This document shows, in pieces, positions 27,592 to 35,610 of a stretch of 59,356 nt of DNA. Origin of the DNA: Paludibacteraceae bacterium (lineage in GTDB: Bacteria > Bacteroidota > Bacteroidia > Bacteroidales > Paludibacteraceae); assembly GCA_017444065.1 (NCBI GenBank), contig JAFSXJ010000139.1, forward strand, positions 1 through 59,356. Reading direction: 5' to 3'. Position 1 is the first letter of the stretch. Every line of letters starts with the position of its first letter. Below the pieces are notes generated by a model, which saw only the letters and a program-made list of their open reading frames with translations, did no database searches and was not told the origin of the DNA. The position numbers and the translations under genes were made by a program.

Positions 27592-28035
27592 TTAGTTGTA
27601 TATACACTCGCCGGAGTAACCCGTCGTGCTGTACTGAACCTCAATCGTGACTGGCGAAGCCTCAAACAGCATGGTAAGGCGGAAGGAGCGCCAGCCCTGC
27701 TTCTCAAGGTCGTAATAGTTCATCACATCCCAGTTGCCCTTGGCTAAACCCTGCTCAATCTCCAGCGAGAGACGCCCCGAGGGTGCACAGGATGATGGGA
27801 TATACTGCGGGCACAACGTGCCACGACGCTCGTTGACCTTCAGACCGGAGTAGTAGCGCAGAAGTACTACACCGCGCGTTAGAGCGGCACGGACACGCAT
27901 GAGACGCCATGCCTCACGCACACTGTCAGACCACAACGGCACATAACCGGTCGCAGGCACAAAGCCGGACGCAACGTAATGACGGTAAAGGGCGTGAGCC
28001 ATATGCATCACGCGACTGTTCTTCTTGATTGACAT
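27592..28035 (-). CDS. SH3-beta-barrel-fold-type small protein of the island
   Basis: This 147-residue protein starts 'MSIKKNSRVMHMAHALYRHY' (a helical N-terminus) and has a central 'VREAWRLMRVRAALTRGVVLLRYY'-type stretch, split here by function. Its C-terminal 'NYYDLEKQGWRSFRLTML' matches my memory of small Bacteroidales proteins annotated as SH3 beta-barrel fold-containing, which are common in mobile regions. Function is unknown. It is preceded by a 154-nt gap with iteron-like repeats and followed by the pyrimidine-rich palindrome region. Confidence 0.55.
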   Translation of the reverse strand: MSIKKNSRVMHMAHALYRHYVASGFVPATGYVPLWSDSVREAWRLMRVRAALTRGVVLLRYYSGLKVNERRGTLCPQYIPSSCAPSGRLSLEIEQGLAKGNWDVMNYYDLEKQGWRSFRLTMLFEASPVTIEVQYSTTGYSGECIYN

Positions 28036-28100
28036 AATTCAATTGGTTTTATCGTTGGTTTGTAATGGGTGGTAACGGTGCGTACATTCCCGAACCGTTC

Positions 28101-28133
28101 TCGGACCATAGTCGGAACATAGTCGGACCATTG
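28101..28133. repeat. Three 11-bp iteron-like direct repeats
   Basis: TCGGACCATAG (28101-28111), TCGGAACATAG (28112-28122) and TCGGACCATTG (28123-28133) are perfectly contiguous, one helical turn each. A weak fourth copy may precede them at 28090-28100. They lie in a 154-nt non-coding gap between the 58- and 147-residue genes. Arrays like this serve as replication iterons or as operators for a cooperative regulator. Confidence 0.7.
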
Positions 28134-28189
28134 GCGGGAGTATAAGCCGGTTTTGACGCTCCTCCACCATGCGAATAACACAGCGTGAC

Positions 28190-28366
28190 TTAACGCAAGG
28201 AGTGCCTGACTGTCTCTATAGCGCGGCGCAAAGTAAGGTTTATACGCTTGATATCCATATCACTCGTATCATACCCGCATAGCTCATGGAACTCTTGCAG
28301 TGCAATTGGCGCTTGCCCGCTCGGAGTGTTGCTGATGATTGCCGTCGGTAATGCGCGCTTCGACAT
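28190..28366 (-). CDS. Unrecognised 58-residue protein, first gene of the island
   Basis: The start is ATG 28366 ('MSKRALPTAIISNTPSGQA'); a TTG ten codons upstream is possible. The protein continues 'IALQEFHELCGYDTSDMDI' and ends 'LTLRRAIETVRHSLR', a basic helical end. It could be a small DNA-binding protein acting on the adjacent 11-bp repeats, but no helix-turn-helix is clear. Confidence 0.5.
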   Translation of the reverse strand: MSKRALPTAIISNTPSGQAPIALQEFHELCGYDTSDMDIKRINLTLRRAIETVRHSLR

Positions 28367-28393
28367 GAAGTTTCCAAGCCGACGCACAGGATT

Positions 28394-28426
28394 CAAGTAT
28401 AGGCATTACAAACGACGCAAAACAAA
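28394..28426 (-). promoter_or_regulatory. Probable promoter of the island operon
   Basis: On the minus strand TTTG (28426-28423) is followed after 21 nt by TATACTTG (28401-28394), one mismatch from TAnnTTTG. It lies 28 nt upstream of the 58-residue gene's ATG. This is weaker than the other promoters in the window. Confidence 0.4.
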
Positions 28427-28458
28427 AAAGAACGACCGCTGAAGCCGTTCTTTTTTTT
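28424..28458. terminator. Bidirectional terminator-like hairpin at the island's right edge
   Basis: AAAAAAGAACG (28424-28434) pairs perfectly with CGTTCTTTTTT (28446-28456) across an 11-nt loop, and the T-run continues to 28458. No plus-strand gene ends here, so it probably insulates the island promoter from GH9-side transcription, or is left from a lost gene. Confidence 0.75.
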
Positions 28459-28572
28459 AGATATGTACAAAGTACCCGACCGTTTGTACGCCTGACGATG
28501 GTGGCATAATCCCTCATTGACGGGCAAAATACAGATTTGTTCAATTTTTTTGAAGAAATGTGGCACGGATAG

Positions 28573-28604
28573 TTGCAAATATCAAATAATTTTCGTATCT
28601 TTGC
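28573..28604 (+). promoter_or_regulatory. Promoter of the GH9 gene
   Basis: TTG (28573-28575), a 20-nt spacer and TATCTTTGC (28596-28604) make an almost perfect Bacteroidetes promoter. Transcription would start near 28611, about 70 nt before the ATG at 28680. The GH9 gene is thus transcribed on its own. Confidence 0.85.
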
Positions 28605-28679
28605 AACGCATTCGACAATCGGGGCGCAAGGATTCCGCGACGCCCAATAAATGCGAGTAAAGTAACATCATTCAGAAAT

Positions 28680-30488
28680 ATGAAACATCACCGTCTCCCT
28701 TATCCATTGGTCTGTGCTGCCGTCGTGACTGGCATCATCCTGACTGGCTGCTCTTCACAACCGAACCTTCAGGTGCGCATCAATCAGGTGGGCTTCCGTC
28801 CCGCGCAGGAGAAGACCGCCACCATCGATGTGCTCTCGCCGGAGGCTGAGCCGTGCGACGTAACCATCATCAACACCGCCGGTGACACCGTGTGGCAAGG
28901 CTGCGCTTCTACGACGAAGCTCAATCCCGTATCCGGCAAACCACGCCAGATAGTGGACTTCTCCGACCTCAACGAGGCGGGCGAATATACGCTTATAGTG
29001 GATAATAAAATATCAATTGTCAATTGTCAATTGTCAATCACCGACCGCCCCTACCGCGAACTGACCCGCAAAGCCTTGCGAGCCTTCTACTACCAGCGCG
29101 CGTCAATGGATATCGTCGAACCCTATGCCGAGGGCTACGAGCGCAAAGGAGGGCACCCCGACGACCATGTGCTCGTGCACGCATCCGCAGCGACCGACGA
29201 ACGGCCGGAAGGTACGGTCATCTCATGCCCGGGAGGATGGTACGATGCCGGCGACTACAACAAGTACATCGTCAACAGCGGATTCACCATGGGCGTCTGG
29301 CTCATGGCGTACGAACTGAACAAACCCTACTTCGACACTCTCTGCCTGAATATCCCCGAATCAATCGTAAATGGTAAATCGTCAAATCGTAAATGTCCTG
29401 ACATGCTCGCCGAGGCAATGTACAACCTACGCTGGATGCTGATGATGCAGGATACGGACGGCGGCGTGTATCACAAGCTCACCGAACCTGACTTCGAGGG
29501 CTTCATCCGTCCCGACGAGTGCAGCAAACCGCGTTATGTGGTCATGAAGACCACAGCCGCCACGCTCGACTTCGCAGCCGCTATGGCACTCGCTGCACGA
29601 GTCTATGCGCCGTTTGAGGAAGCCTACCCCGGCTTTGTAGCACAGGCTACAGAGGCCGCCAAGCGTGCCTACGCATGGGCGCAGGCTAACCCCGCGGTCT
29701 ATTACGACCAGCCGGCGCTTAACGAGCAGTTCTCCCCCGCCATCACCACAGGTGCATATGACGACTTTGAGGTCCGCGACGAGTTCTTCTGGGCGGCCAC
29801 CGAACTCTACATGCTCACCAAAGACAGAACCTACAAGGCCGAACGCCTGCCGACCTTCAAGTATAACCACGCCGTGTGGGGAAGAGTGTCGCAACTGGCT
29901 GACCTCGAATGGATGATGCACCCGGAGGAAGATGGGCGTTTTGCTATGATACGCGAGGCGGAGATGCTGGCATATATGCGTTATGACATTCGTGATGCGG
30001 AAAAAAAATCCGTTCACCGTTCGCCATACGGCAACGATGAACGCGACTTCTACTGGGGATGCAACAGCGAGGGCTGCTGCTGGCGGGGGATTGAGTTCCT
30101 TTACGCCTACCGCCTGACGGGAGAGGAGAAGTACCGCATCAACGCCGAGCGTTGCCTGAACTATATCCTCGGACAGAACGCCACGGGCTACTGCTACGTC
30201 ACGGGCTTCGGCACGAAGCCTGCATGCCATCCGCATCACCGTCTCTCGTACAGCCATCCCAAGGGTACGCACCCGGGGTTCCTGGTGGGCGGACCCAACC
30301 CCATGAAGCAGGACGCAGAGACCGACGGCGTACGTTACCCGAAAGATGTACCTGCCGACGAGTGCTACCTCGACCGGCAACCCAGTTATGCCTCTAACGA
30401 GGTCACCATCAATTGGAATGTCACCCTCTTCGCCCTCACCGCCGGCCTCGATGCACTCTGCTGTACTCCGGCAGAGAGCGAAAGGTGA
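28680..30488 (+). CDS. GH9 cellulase lipoprotein with in-frame repeat insertions
   Basis: This 602-residue endoglucanase has lipobox 'ILTGC' (Cys24), an N-terminal Ig-like domain ('VRINQVGFRPAQEKTA', to ~122) and a GH9 (alpha/alpha)6 barrel. Catalytic features are 'GGWYDAGDYNKY' (D189, D192), 'CHPHHRLSY', and 'DRQPSYASNEVTINWN' with proton donor E574. It probably works at the cell surface beside the GH5 enzyme. Two segments look inserted: residues 111-120 ('ISIVNCQLSI', from three CAATTGT copies) and 228-238 ('SIVNGKSSNRK', from an AATCGTAAATGG-type repeat). Both words are otherwise found in spacers. The frame is kept and the catalytic residues are untouched. Confidence 0.9.
   Translation: MKHHRLPYPLVCAAVVTGIILTGCSSQPNLQVRINQVGFRPAQEKTATIDVLSPEAEPCDVTIINTAGDTVWQGCASTTKLNPVSGKPRQIVDFSDLNEAGEYTLIVDNKISIVNCQLSITDRPYRELTRKALRAFYYQRASMDIVEPYAEGYERKGGHPDDHVLVHASAATDERPEGTVISCPGGWYDAGDYNKYIVNSGFTMGVWLMAYELNKPYFDTLCLNIPESIVNGKSSNRKCPDMLAEAMYNLRWMLMMQDTDGGVYHKLTEPDFEGFIRPDECSKPRYVVMKTTAATLDFAAAMALAARVYAPFEEAYPGFVAQATEAAKRAYAWAQANPAVYYDQPALNEQFSPAITTGAYDDFEVRDEFFWAATELYMLTKDRTYKAERLPTFKYNHAVWGRVSQLADLEWMMHPEEDGRFAMIREAEMLAYMRYDIRDAEKKSVHRSPYGNDERDFYWGCNSEGCCWRGIEFLYAYRLTGEEKYRINAERCLNYILGQNATGYCYVTGFGTKPACHPHHRLSYSHPKGTHPGFLVGGPNPMKQDAETDGVRYPKDVPADECYLDRQPSYASNEVTINWNVTLFALTAGLDALCCTPAESER
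29014..29038 (+). repeat. (CAATTGT)n spacer-type repeat inside GH9
   Basis: CAATTGT is repeated three times (29014-29034) and followed by CAAT. Similar 'ATTGACAATTG' words lie in spacers at about 22358-22372 and 32474-32483. In GH9 the repeat encodes 'SIVNCQLSI' at the join of the Ig-like and catalytic domains. Confidence 0.7.
29363..29394 (+). repeat. AATCGTAAAT-type spacer repeat inside GH9
   Basis: AATCGTAAATGGTAAATCG with a following AATCGTAAATG encodes 'IVNGKSSNRK' in the loop before 'CPDMLAEAMYNL'. The inverse word (ATTTACGATTTA, ATTTACCATTT) recurs in spacers at 34327-34360, 49008-49034, 52272-52296 and 54290-54312. Confidence 0.65.
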
Positions 30489-30499
30489 TAAAGGATGGT

Positions 30500-32473
30500 T
30501 TACCAGATACGCTCCTTGATGCGCCCCGTACGGTAGGCGTCGAGCAGAAGCTCGAGGTCGTGAATCTGACCGAGCAACTGCCTGCCCATATCTGTGTCGC
30601 GTATGAGCATACGGTTGGCTGCGAAGTCCGTCAGCTGGATGCGGTTGTGGATATCCGAACCCGAACGGATGGCCTGCTCGCGGCTCTCGAACTCCTCGTG
30701 CTCCACAAGCTGTATGCTGAATGAGTTGTAAATGAGCGTATAACCTGCTATGCCTGTCTTCTCCTGATACGGCTTGCTGAAGCCGCCGTCAATCACAAAC
30801 CGTTTGCCCTCGGCACGCATAGGAGACTCGCCCTGTATGGTGCGCACAGGTATATGTCCGTTGATGATGCGGCTGTTCTCGGGATTAAGCCCGAACTCCC
30901 GGAGGATGCGCTCGCAGAGGTCCCGCCTGTTCGCAAGTTCGTAGTACGCGCCTTTCTCTTCATGCCATGTCTCTTTGTCCGCGATGAAGTACCGCTCGAA
31001 GGTGGTCATCTTGTCCTTGTTGTACAGCGGCGACTGCGGTCCTGTCCACAGATACCACATGTAGTCCAGCGCGTCGGCTTTCTGCCGTCCTTCGCCGAAG
31101 TATGCCATGCGCACCACATCGTCGATACGCTGCATGAGCGCGCGGCCTTTGGCTCTGACGCCCAGCACATCAACCTCGGTGAACGAGCCGTCGGCGTTCA
31201 GAGGAATAGCCGCGTGGTAGAGCAGAAAGCCGTTACGCACCAGGAACAGCGAGCCGTGGCGGTACAGCATCCTGAGGTGCTTCTGCAGCTTCTCAGACTT
31301 GCGGAACGAGCGTGCGAGTTGGTTCATGAGTTCCTCTTCTTCCAGTGACAGCGCGTAGGGGGCAGCAGGATTGACGGTAGGCAGATGGCTGTCGGTGAGC
31401 GCGTAGGTCTTGCCGCCAAAGGTGATAGTGCCGTTGCTGAGGTTAATCTTGTCGAGCAGCAGCCTGTCGTCCATCTTGTACTCCGGGTGACGAAGCGTGG
31501 TTTGTCCCTCAAGCTTGAACTGGATGATGCTGATGGCTTTGTGCATCTTCGCCATAAGGTTGGCGGAACGCGTCAGACGCGGGTTGTTCTCAAAATCCTT
31601 CGTCTGCCAGATGGTGCACGGGTCATCGCCGTAGGTCTGCATCGCAAAGCTCGCCAGAGGCAGCAGATTGATGCCGTAGCCTTCCTCCAGCGTCTCGATG
31701 TTCGCATAGCGGATTGACACGCGCAGCACGGTGGCTATCAGCGCATGGTTGCCGGCCGCAGCACCCATCCACTCGATGTCGTGGTTGCCCCACTGGATAT
31801 CGTAGTCGCGGATGGTGGAAAGTACATCCATTATCTTCTGTGCCCCAGGACCACGGTCGAAGATGTCACCTACTATGTGGAACGTATCGATGACCAGACT
31901 GTGAATCAGGTAGCAGATGGCTATGATCATCGTCTCGGCGCAACCCGTCTCGATGATAGCCTGCTGGATGGCACGGTAGTAGTCCTGACGACCGCCCTCA
32001 ATGTCCGACTCGTACAGCAACTCTTCGATGATGTAGGCGAACTGCCGGGGAATCATCTTCCTAACCTTCGAACGCGTGTATTTGACCGTCACGCGGCGCA
32101 TGATCTCCACCACTTGCCCCAGACGCACGTACAGGAACTCCTCACGCGAGGCGAAATCCCGCCCTTCGTCGTAAGGCTCGTCAGGAATCTGCAGACGCTC
32201 GTCGGGGTAGTATATCAGTGCGCACAACGCACGTTTCTCCTGCTCGCTGATGGTGTCGCCAAACGCATCGTCAACCTTGCGGCGGATTACTCCCGAGGCG
32301 TTCTTCACCATGTGAATGAACGCTGTCGAGGCGCCGTGCAGGTCACTCACGAAGTGCTCCGTGCCTTTCGGTAGTGATAGGATGGAACGCAGATTGATAA
32401 TCTCCGTCAGAGCACTGTTGGCGTTCGGAAACTTCTCAGCGAGAAGATACAGGTATTTCAGGTTAGTAGCCAT
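30500..32473 (-). CDS. fbp: Fructose-1,6-bisphosphatase class III
   Basis: This gluconeogenic phosphatase converts fructose-1,6-bisphosphate to fructose-6-phosphate. Its 657-residue length, N-terminus 'LKYLYLLAEKFPNANSALTEI' and metallophosphoesterase motifs 'FVSDLHGA', 'HIVGDIFDRGPGA', 'IQWGNHDIEWMGA' and C-terminal 'INGHIPVRTIQGESP' are those of the Firmicutes/Bacteroidota class III enzyme. It ends 11 nt from the convergent GH9 stop. It starts 23 nt after the TetR stop and is probably the last gene of the long minus-strand block. Confidence 0.95.
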   Translation of the reverse strand: MATNLKYLYLLAEKFPNANSALTEIINLRSILSLPKGTEHFVSDLHGASTAFIHMVKNASGVIRRKVDDAFGDTISEQEKRALCALIYYPDERLQIPDEPYDEGRDFASREEFLYVRLGQVVEIMRRVTVKYTRSKVRKMIPRQFAYIIEELLYESDIEGGRQDYYRAIQQAIIETGCAETMIIAICYLIHSLVIDTFHIVGDIFDRGPGAQKIMDVLSTIRDYDIQWGNHDIEWMGAAAGNHALIATVLRVSIRYANIETLEEGYGINLLPLASFAMQTYGDDPCTIWQTKDFENNPRLTRSANLMAKMHKAISIIQFKLEGQTTLRHPEYKMDDRLLLDKINLSNGTITFGGKTYALTDSHLPTVNPAAPYALSLEEEELMNQLARSFRKSEKLQKHLRMLYRHGSLFLVRNGFLLYHAAIPLNADGSFTEVDVLGVRAKGRALMQRIDDVVRMAYFGEGRQKADALDYMWYLWTGPQSPLYNKDKMTTFERYFIADKETWHEEKGAYYELANRRDLCERILREFGLNPENSRIINGHIPVRTIQGESPMRAEGKRFVIDGGFSKPYQEKTGIAGYTLIYNSFSIQLVEHEEFESREQAIRSGSDIHNRIQLTDFAANRMLIRDTDMGRQLLGQIHDLELLLDAYRTGRIKERIW

Positions 32474-32496
32474 ATTGTCAATTGCCGTTTTATCGG

Positions 32497-33099
32497 TTAG
32501 TCTTGATTGTCGGTTCGTATGAGCGAGTAGAGCAGTTGGTACTGCTTGCGCACCATCTCAAAGTCCATCTGCATGCCTGAGCGACCGGCGTCGTAGCCGT
32601 CCTTGACCTGCGTGAACAAGGTTGCGGTGACCTCGATGGGTATGTCGCGCCTCACTTCGCCGGCCATGACGGAATTTCGTAGCGCACGCATCCACATCGC
32701 CTGTTCTGATGCGTACAAGCGGTGAGCCTTGCGGTATAACTCAGGAAAACGGTGGTAAGCCGTGTACAGAAGCATGATCACGTTCGATGTGTTGATGTTC
32801 TTGTTCTCGAGCTCCATCAGGTTCAATTCCAGAAAGCGGAAGTACCGCAGCAACGCTTCAATCATCCCCGACACGCGGATGTCGTCCGGCAGACGGAGCA
32901 TCTCTTGTTTCGGACGAAGGAAGAAGCGGTTGACAATCTCGATGTAGATCTCATCTTTGTTCTTGAAGTGGTAGTACATCGTGCCGCGCCCCATGTCAAG
33001 CGCGCTCTGCAGGTCGGTGATGCTCACGTTCTCGTACCCGTTAATCAGGTACAGCTCTAAAGCCTTGTAGATGATTTTCTCTTTGCGGTCTTTTACCAT
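32497..33099 (-). CDS. TetR/AcrR-family transcriptional regulator
   Basis: This 200-residue regulator has an N-terminal HTH of TetR type: 'KIIYKALELYLINGYENVS' then 'ITDLQSALDMGRGTMYYHF', followed by a helical ligand-binding domain. The ligand and targets cannot be read from the sequence. It lies between dapL and fbp in the same direction, with short gaps, so it may be carried in the operon rather than controlling it. Confidence 0.88.
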   Translation of the reverse strand: MVKDRKEKIIYKALELYLINGYENVSITDLQSALDMGRGTMYYHFKNKDEIYIEIVNRFFLRPKQEMLRLPDDIRVSGMIEALLRYFRFLELNLMELENKNINTSNVIMLLYTAYHRFPELYRKAHRLYASEQAMWMRALRNSVMAGEVRRDIPIEVTATLFTQVKDGYDAGRSGMQMDFEMVRKQYQLLYSLIRTDNQD

Positions 33100-33132
33100 A
33101 GTCGTGTTGTTTGGGCAGCCGACGGGCTGCGG

Positions 33133-34326
33133 CTATTTGTTTTGTATGCGCCGGATGGCTTCTTCTGCTACGGCTGTCAGCCCGAAGGCGGAGAAGCGCA
33201 CGAACCCTTCGCCCTGCTTGCCGAAGCCTACACCCGGTGTGCAGACTACTTGGGCGGTATTCAGCAGATAATCGAAGTACTCCCACGATGACATGCCGTC
33301 GGGTGTGCGAGCCCAGATATACGGGCTGTCAACACCGCCGTACACCTGCATACCAATCTCTTGCAATCCTTGACGGATGATGTCGGCGTTGTGGTGGTAC
33401 TCGGCTATACGCTCCATGTTCTGACGCCGTCCCTCGTCGGTCAGCACAGCTTCGCCTCCGCGCTCAGCGATATAGCTTGTACCGTTGTACTTCGTGCACA
33501 CCCGCCTGAGCCACAAGGGGTTGAGTGCCACACGCTCGCCTGTGCTGCTGTAGCCGTACAGAGCGTTAGGCACGATAGTGTAGCCGCAACGTACACCCGT
33601 GAACCCGGCGGTCTTCGAGAAACTGCGTACCTCGATAGCACACTCGCGAGCACCCTCAATCTCGTAGATGGAATGCGGCACGTCTGCGCTCTCGATGAAC
33701 GCCTCGTACGCATTGTCAAAGATGATGAGGGCGTGGTTCTCGCGCGCATAATCCACCCACATCTGCAGTTGCTTGTATGTCATCGCTGTACCCGTGGGAT
33801 TGTTGGGCGAACACAGGTATATCAAGTCGGGCACCTGCTCGGGCAGAGCAGGGCAGAACTCGTTCTCGGGCGAGCATGGTAGCAGGTCAATCGTGCGGCC
33901 TGCCATGACATTCGTATCGAAATAGGCGGGATAGACAGGGTCGGTGATTGCCACGCGGTTATGCAGGTCGAGTATGTCTGTCAAGTTGCCAAGGTCACTG
34001 CCTGCGCCGTCGGAGATGAACACCTCTTCATCATCGAACCGGATACCTCGCGGCGCATAATCGAAATCCACTATCCGCCTGCGCAGCCAACTCGGGCCGT
34101 TCTCCAGACCGTAACCGTGAAAGCGTTCGACCGTAGCCAAATCGTCCACAGCGCGGTGCAGAGCGTCAATCACCACAGGCACCAGCGGCCCGCGTACATC
34201 GCCCACACCCAGACGGAGCACCTTCGCTTCGGGATGAGACTTCTCGTAGGCACGCGTGCGGTCAACAATCTCCGTAAACAGGTACGAAGGCTTGAGATGT
34301 TGGAAATTGGAGTTAATCTGTATCAT
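33133..34326 (-). CDS. dapL: LL-diaminopimelate aminotransferase
   Basis: This PLP enzyme makes LL-diaminopimelate directly from tetrahydrodipicolinate. It has the fold-type I motifs 'LRLGVGDVRGPLVP', 'FISDGAGSDLGNL', 'LCSPNNPTGTAMTYKQL' and 'EVRSFSKTAGFTGVRCGY' (PLP-binding Lys in SFSKTAG). 397 residues is normal for DapL. It begins 14 nt after the FolK-DapF gene, whose DapF half uses its product, so the two adjacent genes cover consecutive steps to meso-diaminopimelate. Confidence 0.93.
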   Translation of the reverse strand: MIQINSNFQHLKPSYLFTEIVDRTRAYEKSHPEAKVLRLGVGDVRGPLVPVVIDALHRAVDDLATVERFHGYGLENGPSWLRRRIVDFDYAPRGIRFDDEEVFISDGAGSDLGNLTDILDLHNRVAITDPVYPAYFDTNVMAGRTIDLLPCSPENEFCPALPEQVPDLIYLCSPNNPTGTAMTYKQLQMWVDYARENHALIIFDNAYEAFIESADVPHSIYEIEGARECAIEVRSFSKTAGFTGVRCGYTIVPNALYGYSSTGERVALNPLWLRRVCTKYNGTSYIAERGGEAVLTDEGRRQNMERIAEYHHNADIIRQGLQEIGMQVYGGVDSPYIWARTPDGMSSWEYFDYLLNTAQVVCTPGVGFGKQGEGFVRFSAFGLTAVAEEAIRRIQNK

Positions 34327-34340
34327 TGTATATTTACCAT

Positions 34341-35600
34341 TTAGTCATTTGCCATTTGGCCGTTTATTGTTATCGTTCCGGTATAGGCAATGGTAGCTTC
34401 TCCGGTCATGATTGCTTCCTCGCCATCAAGGGCGATGGTCAGATTGCCGCCGAGCAGGGTGACTGTGACGGGACTGGCGCATAGGCCTTGCCGGATGCAG
34501 GCGTAAGCTGTAGCCGTAGCACCTGTGCCGCAAGCCTGCGTCTCGCCACTGCCGCGCTCCCACACGCGCATAGCTACATGATGGCGGTCTATCACAACGC
34601 AGAACTCTACGTTCGTACGGTTAGGGAAGAGCGGGTTGTTCTCGACTTGTGGGCCAACCGTGTGCACCAGTTCTTTTGTCAGTGCGTCATTGTCCGTCAG
34701 CAGCGTTACGGCGTGCGGGTTGCCGATGTCCACGCAATGGTAGGTGCGTTCGTCAATGGTCTGCGTGCCTTGGTCGGCAGGTTTGCCCATGTGAACAGAG
34801 ATATGCTCGCGGTCTTTGACCTCAATCAGCCGTTCGCCGCCTTTGGTTGCCAGGCGCAACCGCTTGCTTTTGACCAGATGACGGCACACAGCATAGTACC
34901 CGACGCAACGTGCCGCGTTGCCGCACATCTCTGCCTCACTGCCGTCGGCATTGAAGATGCGCATGCGCAGGTCGGCCTTTTTGTCCGGCAGGATAAACAC
35001 CAGCCCGTCACCGCCTATGCCGCGATGACGGTCGCACAGCAGCGGCGCGTAGGTTGTCACAACGGGCAATAGCAGCCAAGCTTGGCTGCTGCCTGTGCAG
35101 TCGAAATAGATGTAGTCGTTGCCCAAACCGTGCATCTTCACGAACGACAGCGTGGCGTCGGCAATCAGTTTGTCGATAAGCTCCCTGAGCGGCTGTTGCA
35201 CGAACTCGCGCATCTGCATTTGCGGATGAGGCAGAGTGAGGGTAGGTGTTTCCATCTGTACATCCAAGCCCTCGTCATATGCCATCAGTATGTCAATGTC
35301 AATCAGCCGGTCGGTGTACTCGCGCTTGCCGTGCAGCACAACTGCCTTATGCTCGGGACGACCGAGTTGCTGTTCAATGGACTGGGCGCAGGTCAGTACC
35401 TCCTGAGGACTGAACGCCGATTCGTAGAGGGCGACTGTATTGCAGAACTCATGCTCCGACGCGAAGCCCACCGCCTGGCTGTAGTTCAACGGCGCTTCGC
35501 CCAGCAACTTGCCCAGTTGTTGTTCCATCAGGCGGATAGCGCGACGGATAAGATACTCACGCTCACCGAGATTACTGCCGAAACCGATATAGTAAATCAT
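34341..35600 (-). CDS. folK-dapF: Fused HPPK (FolK) - diaminopimelate epimerase (DapF)
   Basis: One continuous 419-residue frame joins two enzymes. Residues 1-~145 are 6-hydroxymethyl-7,8-dihydropterin pyrophosphokinase of folate synthesis: 'YYIGFGSNLGERE', 'EFCNTVALYES', metal-binding 'DRLIDIDIL' (D101, D103) and 'LPHPQMQMREFVQQPL'. From ~149 it is DapF: 'FVKMHGLGNDYIY', 'DRHRGIGGDGL', catalytic 'AEMCGNAARC' (C226) and 'GETQACGTGATATA' (C357). Both active sites look complete. No stop or start separates them, and the DapF half begins where free DapF would start. ATG 35600 is preferred to TTG 35618, as it follows the upstream stop by 10 nt. Confidence 0.88.
   Translation of the reverse strand: MIYYIGFGSNLGEREYLIRRAIRLMEQQLGKLLGEAPLNYSQAVGFASEHEFCNTVALYESAFSPQEVLTCAQSIEQQLGRPEHKAVVLHGKREYTDRLIDIDILMAYDEGLDVQMETPTLTLPHPQMQMREFVQQPLRELIDKLIADATLSFVKMHGLGNDYIYFDCTGSSQAWLLLPVVTTYAPLLCDRHRGIGGDGLVFILPDKKADLRMRIFNADGSEAEMCGNAARCVGYYAVCRHLVKSKRLRLATKGGERLIEVKDREHISVHMGKPADQGTQTIDERTYHCVDIGNPHAVTLLTDNDALTKELVHTVGPQVENNPLFPNRTNVEFCVVIDRHHVAMRVWERGSGETQACGTGATATAYACIRQGLCASPVTVTLLGGNLTIALDGEEAIMTGEATIAYTGTITINGQMAND
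35071..35090. repeat. Perfect 20-bp palindrome in the DapF half
   Basis: AGCAGCCAAGCTTGGCTGCT is a perfect palindrome, nearly the same as AGCAGCCAAATTTGGCTGCT at 37250-37269. It encodes 'SSQAWLL' in a variable loop of DapF, just after 'YIYFDCTG'. Confidence 0.65.
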
Positions 35601-35610
35601 GTTGTCTGCT

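Noticed and set aside
28101..28133. CRISPR array
   Set aside because: The 11-bp repeats are contiguous, with no spacers, and no cas genes are present.
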